Positions 48,182 through 58,296 are shown, counted from the first letter of the stretch. The stretch is 64,000 nt of DNA from Pseudooceanicola nitratireducens (GCF_900109195.1 NZ_FNZG01000001.1:1178001-1242000); one strand, 5' to 3'. Numbers and translations are program-made. The notes: a model not told the origin generated them from the letters alone.

Positions 48182-49081
48182 TCACGGTGATGTCGGGACC
48201 GTACGGTCGCCGCGGATATTGGCGTAATTGGCACCAAAGATGATCGCGGCGCCGATCAGCACATAGGGATCCAGCGCTTCGTTATACAAAAGCAGCCCAA
48301 GCACGGCGGCCGAGGGCAGGCGCAGGAAATCCATCGGCGACACGACCGAGGCCGGGGCGATCGACAGCGCCGTCGTCAGGCAGAAATGCGCAAACAGCCC
48401 AGCCAGCCCGACCAGCACCGCCGCCGGCCAGAGCGCGGCGGAAGGCGCGGCAAAGTCCATGTCGTAGCCGCCGCAGATCAGCCCGAAGACGGCCTGCATC
48501 GCGGTCAGCCAGAACAGGATGTTGATCGTCGGCGTGTCGCGGGTCAGCCGTTTCGTCGAAATGATCGTTCCGGCAAAGCAGATCGCCGCCAGGGCCGCCG
48601 CGATCAGACCGGGGCTGAGCGGTTGCGATCCGGGGCGCGTGATCAGCAGGATGCCGGCAAAGCCGGTCAGCGCCGCCAGCACCCGCCGGCGCGACATCTT
48701 CTCGCCCAGCAGCAGCGGCGACAGCACCAGCACCCAGAGGGGGGCGGTGAACTCCAGCGCGAAGACCTGCGCCAGGGGCACCACGGTGATGGCGTAGAAC
48801 CACAGGTTCTGCCCGGCGAAATGCGCCACGTTGCGCAGCCCGTGCAGGGGCAGGTGGCGCGTGCTGATCTGGTCCCATCTGCCGCGCAGGGTGATCACGC
48901 CCAGAATGATGATGACGCCAGTGAAACTGCGCCAGGTCATGATCTCGAAGGTGTCCAGCTCGGCCGCAAGGATCCGCCCCGCCACGGCCATGGTCAGGAA
49001 GGACGCAATCGCCCCCAGCATCCAGATCGCGGCCCTGAGGGTCGGGGACAGGGCAGGCGCGGCGGTTTGGGATGAGGACAT
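48182..49081 (-). CDS. EamA/DMT-family transporter
   Basis: The 299-residue protein has ten hydrophobic segments in two EamA repeats (AAIWMLGAIASFLTMAV; later RDTPTINILFWLTAMQAVFG). It is a paralogue of the next gene (47207-48130), only in fold and not in close sequence. The start ATG at 49081 is chosen over a longer reading from 49168. It is divergent from hemA, about 340 bases away. Confidence 0.85.
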   Translation of the reverse strand: MSSSQTAAPALSPTLRAAIWMLGAIASFLTMAVAGRILAAELDTFEIMTWRSFTGVIIILGVITLRGRWDQISTRHLPLHGLRNVAHFAGQNLWFYAITVVPLAQVFALEFTAPLWVLVLSPLLLGEKMSRRRVLAALTGFAGILLITRPGSQPLSPGLIAAALAAICFAGTIISTKRLTRDTPTINILFWLTAMQAVFGLICGGYDMDFAAPSAALWPAAVLVGLAGLFAHFCLTTALSIAPASVVSPMDFLRLPSAAVLGLLLYNEALDPYVLIGAAIIFGANYANIRGDRTVPTSP

Positions 49082-49272
49082 GTCGGATACTCTGATCTTG
49101 GGCTGCGCGACCCTATCAGGGGCCGACCAAAGGTCCAGAGACGAAAGTCTAGGTTGACATATTCGCATTTGTTAATTCATTCTTGACCAGATCCTGCCAG
49201 GCTGACCGGACAGCGGCCGTCAGCACGCGGGAAAAGGGGAGGATGGAAAAAAGATACGCGTTCGGAACACCT
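49082..49272. other. Upstream half of the 343-bp EamA-hemA intergenic region
   Basis: This part lies between the divergent EamA gene and the FNR box. It is AT-rich around 49150-49185, with TTGACA at 49154, which may belong to a plus-strand promoter, but I find no good -10 at the right distance. The rest of the region is described under the FNR box and hemA. Confidence 0.4.
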
Positions 49273-49286
49273 TTGATTCAGATCAA
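49273..49286 (+). promoter_or_regulatory. Perfect FNR/FnrL box upstream of hemA
   Basis: TTGAT-TCAG-ATCAA matches the FNR consensus TTGAT-N4-ATCAA at all ten defined positions. It is centred about 145 bases before the hemA start. A possible -10, TTGTAA at 49306-49311, would place the box near -40 of that promoter, the position for class II activation. FnrL control of hemA under low oxygen is known in Rhodobacter sphaeroides. Confidence 0.8.
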
Positions 49287-49424
49287 GGGCCGGGGGGGCG
49301 GCAATTTGTAACCTCGCCGTGAATGGAAGCGCGACTTAAAACCATTCCAATTCGGAACCGACGGTGTTAGCACCGGCTCGCCCGGGCCCCGCGCGGCCCG
49401 GACGTCGACCAAGGAGGATCGCCC

Positions 49425-50648
49425 GTGACCTACGAGGCTTATCTGGATCAGGCCATCGGCCAGCTGCACGAAGAAGGACGCTATCGCACCTTCATCGATA
49501 TCGTGCGTCACAAGGGGCAATTCCCCCATGCGACCTGGCGCAAGCCCGACGGATCCGAACAGCCCGTGACCGTCTGGTGCGGCAATGACTACCTTGGCAT
49601 GGGCCAGCACCCCGTCGTGCTGGAGGCCATGCATGACGCGATTGATTCTGTTGGCGCCGGTTCCGGCGGGACGCGCAACATCTCAGGCACGACGCTGTAT
49701 CACAAGGCGCTCGAGGCCGAGCTGGCCGACCTGCACGGCAAGGAATCGGCGCTGCTGTTCACCAGCGCCTATATCGCCAACGACGCGACCCTTTCGACGC
49801 TGCCGAAACTGTTCCCCGGTCTGATCATCTATTCGGACGAATTGAACCACGCCTCGATGATCGAAGGCGTGCGCCGCAACGGCGGGGCCAAGCGGATTTT
49901 CCGCCACAATGACGTCGAACATCTGCGCGAACTGCTGCAGGCCGATGACCCGGCCGCACCCAAGCTGATCGCCTTCGAATCCGTCTATTCGATGGATGGC
50001 GATTTCGGCCCGATCAAAGAAATCTGCGACCTGGCCGACGAATTCAACGCGCTGACCTATATCGACGAAGTGCACGCCGTCGGCATGTACGGCCCGCGTG
50101 GTGGCGGTGTCACCGAACGCGACAACATCGCGCATCGCATCGACATCATCAACGGCACCCTGGCGAAGGCCTATGGCGTGATGGGCGGCTATATCGCCGC
50201 CTCGGCCAAGCTGTGCGATGCCATCCGGTCCTATGCGCCGGGCTTCATCTTCACCACCTCGCTGCCGCCCGCGGTGGCCGCGGGCGCTGCCGCTTCGGTC
50301 AAGCACCTGAAGACCGACCAGGCGCTTCGCGACCTGCACCAGCAGCAGGCGAAGATCCTGAAAACCCGGCTGAAGGGCCTGGGCATGCCGCTGATCGACC
50401 ATGGCACCCACATCGTGCCCGTGATCGTCGGCAACCCGGTGCACACCAAGATGCTGTCCGACATGCTTCTGGACGACCACGGCATCTACGTGCAGCCGAT
50501 CAACTTCCCGACCGTCCCCCGCGGGACGGAGCGCCTTCGCTTTACCCCGTCGCCCGTGCACGGCCCGGACGAGATCGACAAACTGGTCCGCGCGATGGAT
50601 GCGCTCTGGTCGCATTGCGCGCTGAACCGGCAGGAACTCGCCGGGTAA
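49425..50648 (+). CDS. hemA: 5-aminolevulinate synthase
   Basis: HemA condenses succinyl-CoA with glycine to make 5-aminolevulinate, the first step of tetrapyrrole synthesis in alphaproteobacteria. The 407-residue PLP enzyme has [24 protein letters not shown], and [15 protein letters not shown], and the PLP lysine in [15 protein letters not shown]. The start is a GTG at 49425 behind AAGGAGG. The perfect FNR box upstream suggests oxygen control. A strong terminator follows at 50743. Confidence 0.96.
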   Translation: MTYEAYLDQAIGQLHEEGRYRTFIDIVRHKGQFPHATWRKPDGSEQPVTVWCGNDYLGMGQHPVVLEAMHDAIDSVGAGSGGTRNISGTTLYHKALEAELADLHGKESALLFTSAYIANDATLSTLPKLFPGLIIYSDELNHASMIEGVRRNGGAKRIFRHNDVEHLRELLQADDPAAPKLIAFESVYSMDGDFGPIKEICDLADEFNALTYIDEVHAVGMYGPRGGGVTERDNIAHRIDIINGTLAKAYGVMGGYIAASAKLCDAIRSYAPGFIFTTSLPPAVAAGAAASVKHLKTDQALRDLHQQQAKILKTRLKGLGMPLIDHGTHIVPVIVGNPVHTKMLSDMLLDDHGIYVQPINFPTVPRGTERLRFTPSPVHGPDEIDKLVRAMDALWSHCALNRQELAG

Positions 50649-50742
50649 GGGCGGCACACCCCGTGGACTGCCCGTAGCGGTCACCAGGGGCAGGGCACAC
50701 AACCCCTTGTGTGCAGGCCTTTTGATAGCAGAAACGGCGAAT

Positions 50743-50776
50743 GGGCGCTTATACGTGGTATGAGCGCCCGTTTTTC
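50743..50776 (+). terminator. Rho-independent terminator after hemA
   Basis: GGGCGCTTATAC and GTATGAGCGCCC pair over 12 bases (one G-U) around a three-base loop and are followed by GTTTTTC. It ends the hemA transcript about 100 bases past the stop. Confidence 0.85.
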
Positions 50777-50875
50777 TGGAATACTCCTTGAATCGTGTTA
50801 GGGTCGTGTAAACAAAGTGCATGACTCGAATCGGGGAAGATAACGAGTTCTGCAAACATCGGACGGGGCAGCAGC

Positions 50876-52117
50876 ATGATTCTGCGCAAGGCAAGACCCA
50901 AGCAGGTGGACACGGACGTCCAGCCGAAGGGTTTTGATGACTATGAGCTGAAGCTGGGGGATCTCATGCGGGGCGAACGCGCCACCATGGGGAAATCCCT
51001 GCTGGATGTTCAACGGGAACTGCGCATCAAGGCCTCCTATATCTCTGCGATCGAGAATTGTGACCCCGAAGCCTTTGAAACCCCTGGGTTTATCGCGGGC
51101 TACGTGCGGTCCTATGCACGCTATCTGAAGCTGGATCCGGACCGGGCCTTTGCCCAGTTCTGTGCCGAAAGCGGTTTCGCCACCGCCCATGGCATGTCCG
51201 AGGAAGCCTCGGGCGTGAAGACCCGCGCGCCGGAACCGAAGAAAAAGCCGATCGGGGCCGATGCCCTTGGATCCTCGACCGCCTTCCTGCCGGAAAAGGA
51301 AAGCTTTTTCAGCCGGGTCGAACCCGGTGCCCTGGGGTCGGTCGCCGTGTTGGTCGCCCTGATCGCGGCACTTGGCTATGGCGGCTGGTCTATCCTGACC
51401 GAGGTGCAGCGCGTGCAATTCGCGCCCGTCGAACAGGCCCCCGATGTGCTTAGCGACCTGGACCCGATCCAGGCCGTGCCCGGTGGCACCCTGCCGACCG
51501 CGCCTGAACTGGTCTCGACCTCGCCGCGCGCCAACGAAGGGCTGGACCGCCTGTATCGTCCGCAGGCGCTGGACGTGCCGGTGCTGGTCGCGCGCGATGC
51601 GCCGATCTCGACCCTGAACCCGAACGAAGGCGGGGCCTTTGCCACCGCCGATGCCTCGGACCCCGTGGATACTTCGACCGCCGAGGATCGCGCCGTGGCC
51701 GCCGCCCTGGCTGGCCTGGCGCAGGAAGACACCGCACCGCAAAGCACCACGCCCCGCGTGACCGAAGCGGTTGGCCCCGGCGTTACCCTTGTGGCCGTGC
51801 GTCCCGCCTGGGTGCGCGTCAGCGCGGCAGACGGGTCGGTGATCTTTGAAAAGATCCTGGACGCGGGCGAAGAATACCAGGTGCCGCTGACCCAGGAACC
51901 GCCGCTGCTGCGCGCGGGCATGTCCGGGTCGATCTACGCCTCGGTCAACGGAGAGCTGCGCGGCCCGCTTGGTCCCGGCACTTCGACCATCCGGGGCGTC
52001 GCCCTGACCTCCGAGGCCGTGACGCAGGGCTATGCCGTGGCCGATCTGACCACCGATCCGGTGGCCGAAAAGGTCATGCTGGCCAAGGCACGCCAATTGG
52101 AAGTCCCGACCGAATAA
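50876..52117 (+). CDS. rodZ: RodZ-like helix-turn-helix membrane protein (DUF4115)
   Basis: RodZ links the MreB cytoskeleton to cell-wall growth. The 413-residue protein has an N-terminal HTH_25 domain (about 26-90: [20 protein letters not shown], then [18 protein letters not shown]), one membrane segment at about 150-172 ([19 protein letters not shown]), a low-complexity linker rich in Ala, Thr, Pro and Asp, and a C-terminal DUF4115 domain. It precedes ispG, a common rodZ-ispG order. Roseobacters lacking rod shape still keep such genes, so the role may vary. Confidence 0.88.
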   Translation: MILRKARPKQVDTDVQPKGFDDYELKLGDLMRGERATMGKSLLDVQRELRIKASYISAIENCDPEAFETPGFIAGYVRSYARYLKLDPDRAFAQFCAESGFATAHGMSEEASGVKTRAPEPKKKPIGADALGSSTAFLPEKESFFSRVEPGALGSVAVLVALIAALGYGGWSILTEVQRVQFAPVEQAPDVLSDLDPIQAVPGGTLPTAPELVSTSPRANEGLDRLYRPQALDVPVLVARDAPISTLNPNEGGAFATADASDPVDTSTAEDRAVAAALAGLAQEDTAPQSTTPRVTEAVGPGVTLVAVRPAWVRVSAADGSVIFEKILDAGEEYQVPLTQEPPLLRAGMSGSIYASVNGELRGPLGPGTSTIRGVALTSEAVTQGYAVADLTTDPVAEKVMLAKARQLEVPTE

Positions 52118-52137
52118 ACGCCCGGTCCCGTCCAGGC

Positions 52138-52181
52138 AAAGACATCATCCCGGCACCGCAAGGTCGCCGGGATTTGTCTTT
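52138..52181 (+). terminator. Terminator-like hairpin between rodZ and ispG
   Basis: AAAGACA (52138-52144) pairs with TGTCTTT, and the inner arms ATCCCGGC and GCCGGGAT pair as well. The total is two stacked stems around a 12-base loop. A T-run is nearly absent, so strength is uncertain. It lies 20 bases past the rodZ stop. Confidence 0.6.
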
Positions 52182-52298
52182 CCTCGCGCGGACGTGAGCC
52201 GCAGACCGCCGCCCGACAGCCATTGCACCGCCACGCCGCATTGCCCCGGACCGCCTGTCGCGCTATGCCTCGGCCAACAGCGCAGATCCGAGGCCCCA

Positions 52299-53426
52299 AT
52301 GTCCCACAATCCCGTGCGTCCCTGGCGTAACATCGACCGCCGCAAGAGCCGCCAGATCATGGTCGGCAACGTGCCCGTTGGCGGCGATGCCCCGATCTCG
52401 GTCCAGACGATGACCAACACCGATACTTCGGACGTGGCGGCCACCGTCGCCCAGGTGCAGCGCGCCGCCGAGGCCGGGGCGGATATCGTCCGCGTCTCGA
52501 CGCCCGACGAATCCGCGACCCGGGCGCTGAAAGAGATCGTGCGCGAAAGCCCGGTGCCGATCGTGGCCGACATCCATTTCCACTACAAACGCGCGATCGA
52601 GGCCGCCGAGGCCGGGGCCGCCTGTCTGCGGATCAACCCGGGCAACATCGGTGACGAAAAGCGCGTGGCCGAGGTCGTGCGCGCCGCCAAGGACCATGGC
52701 TGTTCGATTCGTATCGGCGTGAATGCCGGGTCGCTGGAAAAGCACCTGCTTGAGAAATATGGCGAACCCTGTCCGGACGCGATGGTGGAATCCGGGCTGG
52801 ATCACATCCGCATCCTGCAGGACCACGATTTCCACGAGTTCAAGATTTCGGTGAAGGCCTCGGACGTCTTCATGTCTGCCGCCGCCTATCAGCAGCTGGC
52901 CGATGCCACGGACGCCCCGATCCATCTGGGCATCACCGAGGCCGGCGGGCTGATGTCCGGCACGATCAAATCCGCCATCGGTCTGGGCAACCTTCTGTGG
53001 ATGGGCATCGGTGACACCATGCGCGTGTCCCTGTCCGCCGATCCGGTGGAAGAGGTGAAGGTTGGTTTCGAGATCCTGAAATCCCTTGGGCTGCGGCACC
53101 GCGGCGTCAACATCATCTCGTGCCCGTCCTGCGCCCGCCAGGGGTTCGACGTCATCAAGACGGTGGAAACGCTGGAAAAACGGCTGGAGCACATCAAGAC
53201 GCCCATGTCGCTGTCGATCATCGGCTGCGTCGTCAACGGCCCCGGAGAGGCGCTGATGACCGACGTCGGCTTCACCGGCGGCGGAGCGGGGTCCGGCATG
53301 GTCTATCTGGCGGGCAAGGCCAGCCACAAGATGTCCAACGACCAGATGATCGAACATATCGTCGAAGAGGTCGAGAAGAAGGCCGCCCAACTGGACGCCG
53401 AGGCCGCGCAGGACGCCGCCGAATAA
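52299..53426 (+). CDS. ispG: (E)-4-hydroxy-3-methylbut-2-enyl-diphosphate synthase IspG
   Basis: IspG (GcpE) converts MEcPP to HMBPP in the MEP isoprenoid pathway using a [4Fe-4S] cluster and reduced flavodoxin or ferredoxin. The 375-residue protein has the TIM-barrel start [20 protein letters not shown] (split region 21-41). Its cluster cysteines are in [11 protein letters not shown] and in [13 protein letters not shown]. The ATG at 52299 begins the conserved part; a longer reading from 52194 has no good ribosome site. With dxr at 14 kb it gives two MEP-pathway genes in this window. Confidence 0.95.
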   Translation: MSHNPVRPWRNIDRRKSRQIMVGNVPVGGDAPISVQTMTNTDTSDVAATVAQVQRAAEAGADIVRVSTPDESATRALKEIVRESPVPIVADIHFHYKRAIEAAEAGAACLRINPGNIGDEKRVAEVVRAAKDHGCSIRIGVNAGSLEKHLLEKYGEPCPDAMVESGLDHIRILQDHDFHEFKISVKASDVFMSAAAYQQLADATDAPIHLGITEAGGLMSGTIKSAIGLGNLLWMGIGDTMRVSLSADPVEEVKVGFEILKSLGLRHRGVNIISCPSCARQGFDVIKTVETLEKRLEHIKTPMSLSIIGCVVNGPGEALMTDVGFTGGGAGSGMVYLAGKASHKMSNDQMIEHIVEEVEKKAAQLDAEAAQDAAE

Positions 53427-53453
53427 TAGACCGAATAAGTCACCTCAGCGCCC

Positions 53454-54128
53454 CTAGCGGCGCAGGTGCTTTTCCAGAACGATTGCGGGCATGGCCCCGC
53501 GCAGGATCAGCCCCGGCAGCACGTAGGACGGGGCGACATCCAGATCCAGCGCGGCAAAGGCCTGCGCCTCCATCTCCGGGGCGGGGCGCAGCATGCGATC
53601 CTGAATCCAGCGGTTTTCCGTCAGAACCTGCGCCATGGCGTCCTCGTCCGGTGCCGCCAGAAGTTTCAACCGCGCGGCGTGATAGGCGTCCGGCCCTTCG
53701 CGATCCAGCAGCGACAGAAGCAGCTGCGCGGGGCCGGTGGCCTCGGCAAAGCGCGCCTCGACCCTGAGGTCGGGGATGTCTTCGATCAGCTTGGTCAGAT
53801 CCTGCCAGCTGCGCGCGCAATCGGGGCAAGGAAAGCGATCAAAAACCACCAGCGTGACGCGGGGGCTGTCGGACCCGATGCCGCGCGCCGTCGGTTGAAA
53901 CAGCGGTGCAAGCTGATCCAGCAGGGCGCGATCTGCCGCGGCCTCTTCGCTGAATTGCGCCGCCTCGGGGCGCAGTGCGGCGATCACTGGGGTTGGGTCG
54001 GCCAAAAGCGCCGCGCGCACCTCTGCGCCGAAAGCCGCGCGGTCGGCGGCCGAAAGGTCCAGCCCTTCGGCCTGGGCGGATCCGGCGACCAAAGCCGCCA
54101 GAACCCATGTTCTGAATAGAAGGGTCAC
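53454..54128 (-). CDS. DsbA-like periplasmic thiol-disulfide protein (second copy)
   Basis: The 224-residue exported protein has a signal peptide (LLFRTWVLAALVAGSAQA), a region like ScsC's N-terminal dimerisation stretch, then a thioredoxin-fold active site RFPCPDC (CPDC). Near the C-terminus is APSYVLPG with the cis-Pro candidate. It starts inside the stop of the upstream Dsb-like gene (54125-54128, four-base ATGA overlap). Its sequence is diverged from that partner, with the CPDC rather than CGYC active site, so redox potential or partner may differ. Confidence 0.8.
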   Translation of the reverse strand: MTLLFRTWVLAALVAGSAQAEGLDLSAADRAAFGAEVRAALLADPTPVIAALRPEAAQFSEEAAADRALLDQLAPLFQPTARGIGSDSPRVTLVVFDRFPCPDCARSWQDLTKLIEDIPDLRVEARFAEATGPAQLLLSLLDREGPDAYHAARLKLLAAPDEDAMAQVLTENRWIQDRMLRPAPEMEAQAFAALDLDVAPSYVLPGLILRGAMPAIVLEKHLRR

Positions 54129-54868
54129 CCTTCGCGCTGCTCTTCCACGATCTGTTCCATCGCGTTCAGCGGCACGTAGCCGCGCAGCAGCTGATCGCCA
54201 AAGACAAAGGTCGGCGTGCCGTTGATCTGCAGCTTCTGCGCCAGGTCGTGGTTGGCACGGATGGCGGCATCGACCTGCGGATCCTTCAGTGCGGCGACGA
54301 TCGGCTCCGGGTCCAGACCCAGGCTGGCGGCCAGACGCGACAGCGCCGCCGGTTTGGTCGAGCCGCGGTATTTCATCAGCGCCTCGTGCATCAGGTCATA
54401 GGCCTCGTCCCCGGCGGCGATCTTGGTCGCCACGGCAAAGCGTGAACTGTCCAGCGACGCCTGGCCGAGGATCGGGAACTCCTTGACGATAAAGCGGATA
54501 TTGCCGTCAGCGGTGATCAGTTCCTTGACCTCGTCAAAGGCCTTGGCGCAATAGCCACAGCGGTAGTCGAGGAATTCGACCACCGTCACGTCGCCCTCGG
54601 GATTGCCACCGACCCAGGAATAGCCGTCGTTGAAGATCGCATCGGCATTGTCCGAGACAAGCGTCAGATCGGCGTTCTCCTGCGCGGCGGCATTGCGTTC
54701 TTCCAGCACCGCGACCGCATCCAGGATCACCTGCGGGTTCTCCATTAGATAGGCGCGGACTTCGGCGCGGAACGCCTGCCGTTCGGCATCGCTCATTTTG
54801 GTCAGGTCCAGCGCCTGCACGGGGGCGGCCATCAGGCCGATCAGGGCAAGGGGGGCGAGGCGGGTCAT
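54125..54868 (-). CDS. DsbA-family thiol:disulfide interchange protein (Com1/ScsC-like)
   Basis: The 247-residue exported protein has a signal peptide (APLALIGLMAAPVQA), a helical N-terminal part (LTKMSDAERQAFRAEVRAYL), and the thioredoxin-fold active site DYRCGYCAKAF with CGYC. The cis-Pro loop is INGTPTFVFG. Members oxidise or isomerise disulfides in periplasmic proteins. The ATG at 54868 follows AAGGAA. It is translationally coupled with the smaller Dsb-like gene downstream and lies after an M48 protease gene, an envelope-quality cluster. Confidence 0.88.
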   Translation of the reverse strand: MTRLAPLALIGLMAAPVQALDLTKMSDAERQAFRAEVRAYLMENPQVILDAVAVLEERNAAAQENADLTLVSDNADAIFNDGYSWVGGNPEGDVTVVEFLDYRCGYCAKAFDEVKELITADGNIRFIVKEFPILGQASLDSSRFAVATKIAAGDEAYDLMHEALMKYRGSTKPAALSRLAASLGLDPEPIVAALKDPQVDAAIRANHDLAQKLQINGTPTFVFGDQLLRGYVPLNAMEQIVEEQREG

Positions 54869-54895
54869 GGCGTGTTCCTTGAGCATCAGGGTCAT

Positions 54896-56221
54896 TCAAT
54901 CGTCTACAGCATTGAGCACATCCTGCGCCCGCCGCCAACCAGGAGAGCCGCGCGGCAGAAGGTCTGCCGCCCGCTGTGCGAGGATTTTCGCTTCTTTCTG
55001 CCGACCATGCATCGCGTGACGTTCGGCCGTGACCATATTGGCCATGCCGGTCTGTCCCAGCTGGGCATAGGCCTGTCCCAGATCGCGCAGCGCAAGGTCG
55101 TTGCGCCAGTCGCGGGCGGTGGATGTTTCAAGCAGGCTGACGGCCTGTTTCAGCCGCTGTTGCCCGCCCAGAGCGATCAGGGACCGGGCATAGCCGGCCA
55201 TGATCAGCGTGTTCTGCGGCGCGCGGTTGAGCGCCCGCCCATAGGTCTGCGAAGCGGCGGCCCAGTTGCGGCTTTCCATCAGGATCTGCGCGCGCAATTC
55301 GTCATACAGCGGATCGCCAGGGCGGGCGGATTGGGCGCGGTCCATGGCCGCCAGCGCCTTTGCGGTCTGGTTGCGTCGGTGCAGCGCCACGGCCTCGCGC
55401 ATGGCGCGCACGTCCGGATAGGGGCTTTCCTTCATCCGCTGGAAGGTCCACTTGGGGTTGCGGATAAAGGCCGACAATTTGCCCTTGGCCCGGTCGAACC
55501 AGTAATCGGCATTGGGATCGGGCTTGGCCACCTTGCCATAGCTGACGGCCAGCGCCTTGATCTGGCGCAGCCGGTCGCGCGACAGCGGATGCGACTGGGC
55601 GTAGATGTCCTGACGGTTGGTGGGAAGCGCTTCCTGGCCCGCGAAAAGCTCCATCACCGAGACGGCGCCGGCGGTATCGACCCCGGCGGCGGCCATGTAG
55701 CGGATGCCGGATTGGTCGGCGGCGGATTCTTCGGCCCGGGAATGGCCAAAGAACACCCGCTGCGCGGAGGACGCGACACCAACGGCGATCCCGCCCGCGG
55801 CCCCGGCATTGCCTGACAGCGCCCCGGCGGCGACCGACAGCGCGGCCCCAAGCGCCATGGCGTTGCGCGCGGACTGGCGGTTGGCATAGCGGCGGGTCAG
55901 ATGGCCGTTGGCGATATGCGCGGCCTCATGGGCGATCACGGCCTGAAGCTCGGACGCCTTGGTCAGCCGCAGGATCATGCCGGAATGGATATAGATCGCC
56001 TCTCGGTCCAGGACGAAGGCGTTCATCTGGTTGTCCTGCACCACATAGATGCCGACCCGCGACGGGCTAAGCCCCGCAGCCCGCAGCACCGGCGCGGCCA
56101 GCTGTGTCAGCGCATGTTCGATATCGGGATCGCGCACCAGGGATCCGGCCGCGACTGTGCGCGGCAGCAGGGTCGCAGCCAGCGCCACGGCAAAAATAAA
56201 CAGGCGGAGGAAGGGCCTCAC
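54896..56221 (-). CDS. Periplasmic M48-family zinc metalloprotease with TPR-like repeats (BepA-like)
   Basis: The 441-residue protein has a signal peptide (LFIFAVALAATLLP), a peptidase M48 domain with zinc motif HEAAH at 98-102 and the third ligand Glu in AEESAADQSG near 170, and a C-terminal region of helical repeats (for example LMESRNWAAASQTYGRALNR). BepA degrades or assists outer-membrane assembly intermediates in E. coli. It lies 27 bases before the start of the DsbA-like gene, so the three genes are probably one transcript. Confidence 0.88.
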   Translation of the reverse strand: MRPFLRLFIFAVALAATLLPRTVAAGSLVRDPDIEHALTQLAAPVLRAAGLSPSRVGIYVVQDNQMNAFVLDREAIYIHSGMILRLTKASELQAVIAHEAAHIANGHLTRRYANRQSARNAMALGAALSVAAGALSGNAGAAGGIAVGVASSAQRVFFGHSRAEESAADQSGIRYMAAAGVDTAGAVSVMELFAGQEALPTNRQDIYAQSHPLSRDRLRQIKALAVSYGKVAKPDPNADYWFDRAKGKLSAFIRNPKWTFQRMKESPYPDVRAMREAVALHRRNQTAKALAAMDRAQSARPGDPLYDELRAQILMESRNWAAASQTYGRALNRAPQNTLIMAGYARSLIALGGQQRLKQAVSLLETSTARDWRNDLALRDLGQAYAQLGQTGMANMVTAERHAMHGRQKEAKILAQRAADLLPRGSPGWRRAQDVLNAVDD

Positions 56222-56258
56222 ATTGTGCTCCGATCCTTAGGTGCTAATAGTCTCAGAC

Positions 56259-57413
56259 ATGCAGACACGGGTTTCAAGACGCGGGGATGTCGATCCCTTC
56301 ATTGTGATGGAAATTCTGCGCCTAGCCGCGCAGGCCGAGGCCGCGGGACGGCACGTGATCCACATGGAGATCGGCCAGCCCGGTACGCCCGCGCCCGAAG
56401 TGGCGCGCGCCGCGCTTGGCACGGCCATGGGGCAGGGATCGCTTGGCTATACCGAAAGCCTGGGGCTTCCGGCGCTGCGCCAGCGGATCGCGGGCCTGTA
56501 TCGCGACTGGTATGGCGTGGACCTGGACCCGGACCGGATCCTGGTTACGCCGGGGTCCTCGGGCGGCTTCCTTCTGGCGTTCACGTCGCTGTTCGATCCC
56601 GGCGACCGCGTCGGCATCGCCAATCCGGGGTATCCGGCCTATCGCCAGATCCTGAAGGCCCAGGGGCTGGAGCCTGCGCTGATCACCACCGACCTGGCCG
56701 ACGGCTATCAGCCGCGCCCAGACCAGATCGAAGGCGCGGGGCTGGACGGTGTGCTGATCGCGTCGCCTGCAAACCCCACGGGCACCATGCTGGATCATGA
56801 CGCGCTGAAGGCGCTGATCGAGGCCGCAGAGCGGTCAAACACCGCCTTCATCTCGGACGAGATCTATCATGGGCTGAACTACCAGGGGCGCTGTACCTCG
56901 GCGCTGGAGATCACCGACAACGCCTTTGTCATCAACTCCTTCTCGAAATACTTCTCGATGACCGGATGGCGGGTCGGTTGGATCGTCGCCCCGCCCAACC
57001 ACATCGACCGCGTGAACAAGCTGGCCCAGCACATGTTCATCTGTGCGCCCCATGCCAGCCAGATCGCCGCCCTTGCGGCGCTGGATGCGGCGGATGAGCT
57101 TGAGGCAAACCGCGCCACCTATTCCCGCAACCGCGACATCGTGCTGAAGATGCTGCCCAAGGCCGGCATCACCCGCTTTGCGCCGCCCGATGGCGGGTTC
57201 TACGTCTATGCGGACATCAGCCATTTGGGTGACGACAGCCTGACGCTGGCCCGCGCCCTGCTGGACGAGGAAGGCGTGGCCGTCACCCCGGGGCATGACT
57301 TCGACCCGGTGCGCGGTGGATCAACCTGGCGTCTGTCCTACGCCGCATCGACCGCGGATGTGGAAGAGGGAATGGCGCGCATCGCCCGGTTCACGGAGCG
57401 ACGCGCGCGCTGA
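56259..57413 (+). CDS. PLP-dependent class I/II aminotransferase
   Basis: The 384-residue fold-type I aminotransferase has IEIGQPGTPAPE-like start (MEIGQPGTPAPEVAR), the ASPANPTGTML region, and the PLP lysine in INSFSKYFSMTGWRVGW. It ends GSTWRLSYAAST. The exact amino-acid substrate cannot be told. The ATG at 56259 is chosen; a GTG at 56241 would add six residues. It is divergent from the M48 gene and convergent with the XRE-type regulator. Confidence 0.88.
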   Translation: MQTRVSRRGDVDPFIVMEILRLAAQAEAAGRHVIHMEIGQPGTPAPEVARAALGTAMGQGSLGYTESLGLPALRQRIAGLYRDWYGVDLDPDRILVTPGSSGGFLLAFTSLFDPGDRVGIANPGYPAYRQILKAQGLEPALITTDLADGYQPRPDQIEGAGLDGVLIASPANPTGTMLDHDALKALIEAAERSNTAFISDEIYHGLNYQGRCTSALEITDNAFVINSFSKYFSMTGWRVGWIVAPPNHIDRVNKLAQHMFICAPHASQIAALAALDAADELEANRATYSRNRDIVLKMLPKAGITRFAPPDGGFYVYADISHLGDDSLTLARALLDEEGVAVTPGHDFDPVRGGSTWRLSYAASTADVEEGMARIARFTERRAR

Positions 57414-57438
57414 TCTGTCAGCCAGGGCCGGTCGGGCC

Positions 57439-58260
57439 CTAGCGGAAAGGTTCGTCCAGGCGCAGCAGGCGCTGGTGGAACTTGGGCAGCTGATCAAAGG
57501 GGATCAGACCACCGTTCCGCGCCGTATGGCGGATCGCGGACAGGTTGGTGCCCAGGTGTTCATAGACCGTGCGTTCAACCCGGCGGCTGCGGATGGTTTC
57601 CCGCACCGACCGCGCCGAATAGCCTTCCAGGAAATGCCCATCCATCGACGGATAGCGGGACAGGAACTGGTAGGAACAGGTGATCGACCCGCGCCGCGCC
57701 GCTATATTGGCAACCCCTTCTTCCTGCAGCAGGAAAATGCCGCGGAATTCACGCGCGGGGCCGGTCGTGGGCAGGCCCTGCTGCTCCATCGCGTCCTTTG
57801 CCTCGTATCCGCGCAGGAAGGTGTAGCCGTCTTCGCGGAAGACCAGCAGCATGCCCATCATCGCAACGGTGTCGTCGACGAAGGACCGGCGCGAAAAGCG
57901 GTACAGCCCCGAGGGCACCGTTTCTTCGGGCACGTTGGTCGAGTTCTGGCCAAGGAATTCACGGATCGACGGATGGTTCAGCAGTTCGCTGTTGCCATCG
58001 GGAATGGCATCCACCGGTTCCAGAAGGATCCGCGCATCCTTGTTGAAGAATTCGCATATTCGATGAAGCACGTCAGGCCGGGGAAAGCTCTCTCCCGAAA
58101 GATACCTGTTGTACTGTGTCCGGTTGATCCCAAGTTCGCGGCACAGGCCCGCGATCGACGGATATTGCGAACTAAGCTGACGCAGGTTCGCGCCAAAGAT
58201 GTTCCTGATCCCGGCCGGATCCATCGGAACCTGTCGGTTGATATTGGCAGCTCTGGACAA
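57439..58260 (-). CDS. XRE-family helix-turn-helix transcriptional regulator
   Basis: The 273-residue protein has an N-terminal helix-turn-helix (about 25-70: SIAGLCRELGINRTQYNRYLSGES, split across 36-58). A long C-terminal region with no recognised domain follows, aromatic-rich around GLYRFSRRSFVDD and TCSYQFLSRYPSM. The start is a TTG at 58260, favoured by GGAGCGAGG upstream; the ATG at 58224 is an alternative. It is divergent from the 134-residue gene at 58481 across a region with a TGACGCCA / TGGCGTCA pair. Confidence 0.8.
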   Translation of the reverse strand: MSRAANINRQVPMDPAGIRNIFGANLRQLSSQYPSIAGLCRELGINRTQYNRYLSGESFPRPDVLHRICEFFNKDARILLEPVDAIPDGNSELLNHPSIREFLGQNSTNVPEETVPSGLYRFSRRSFVDDTVAMMGMLLVFREDGYTFLRGYEAKDAMEQQGLPTTGPAREFRGIFLLQEEGVANIAARRGSITCSYQFLSRYPSMDGHFLEGYSARSVRETIRSRRVERTVYEHLGTNLSAIRHTARNGGLIPFDQLPKFHQRLLRLDEPFR

Positions 58261-58296
58261 TGCCTCGCTCCGCTTCTTCTTGTCTTACCTTCCTTA

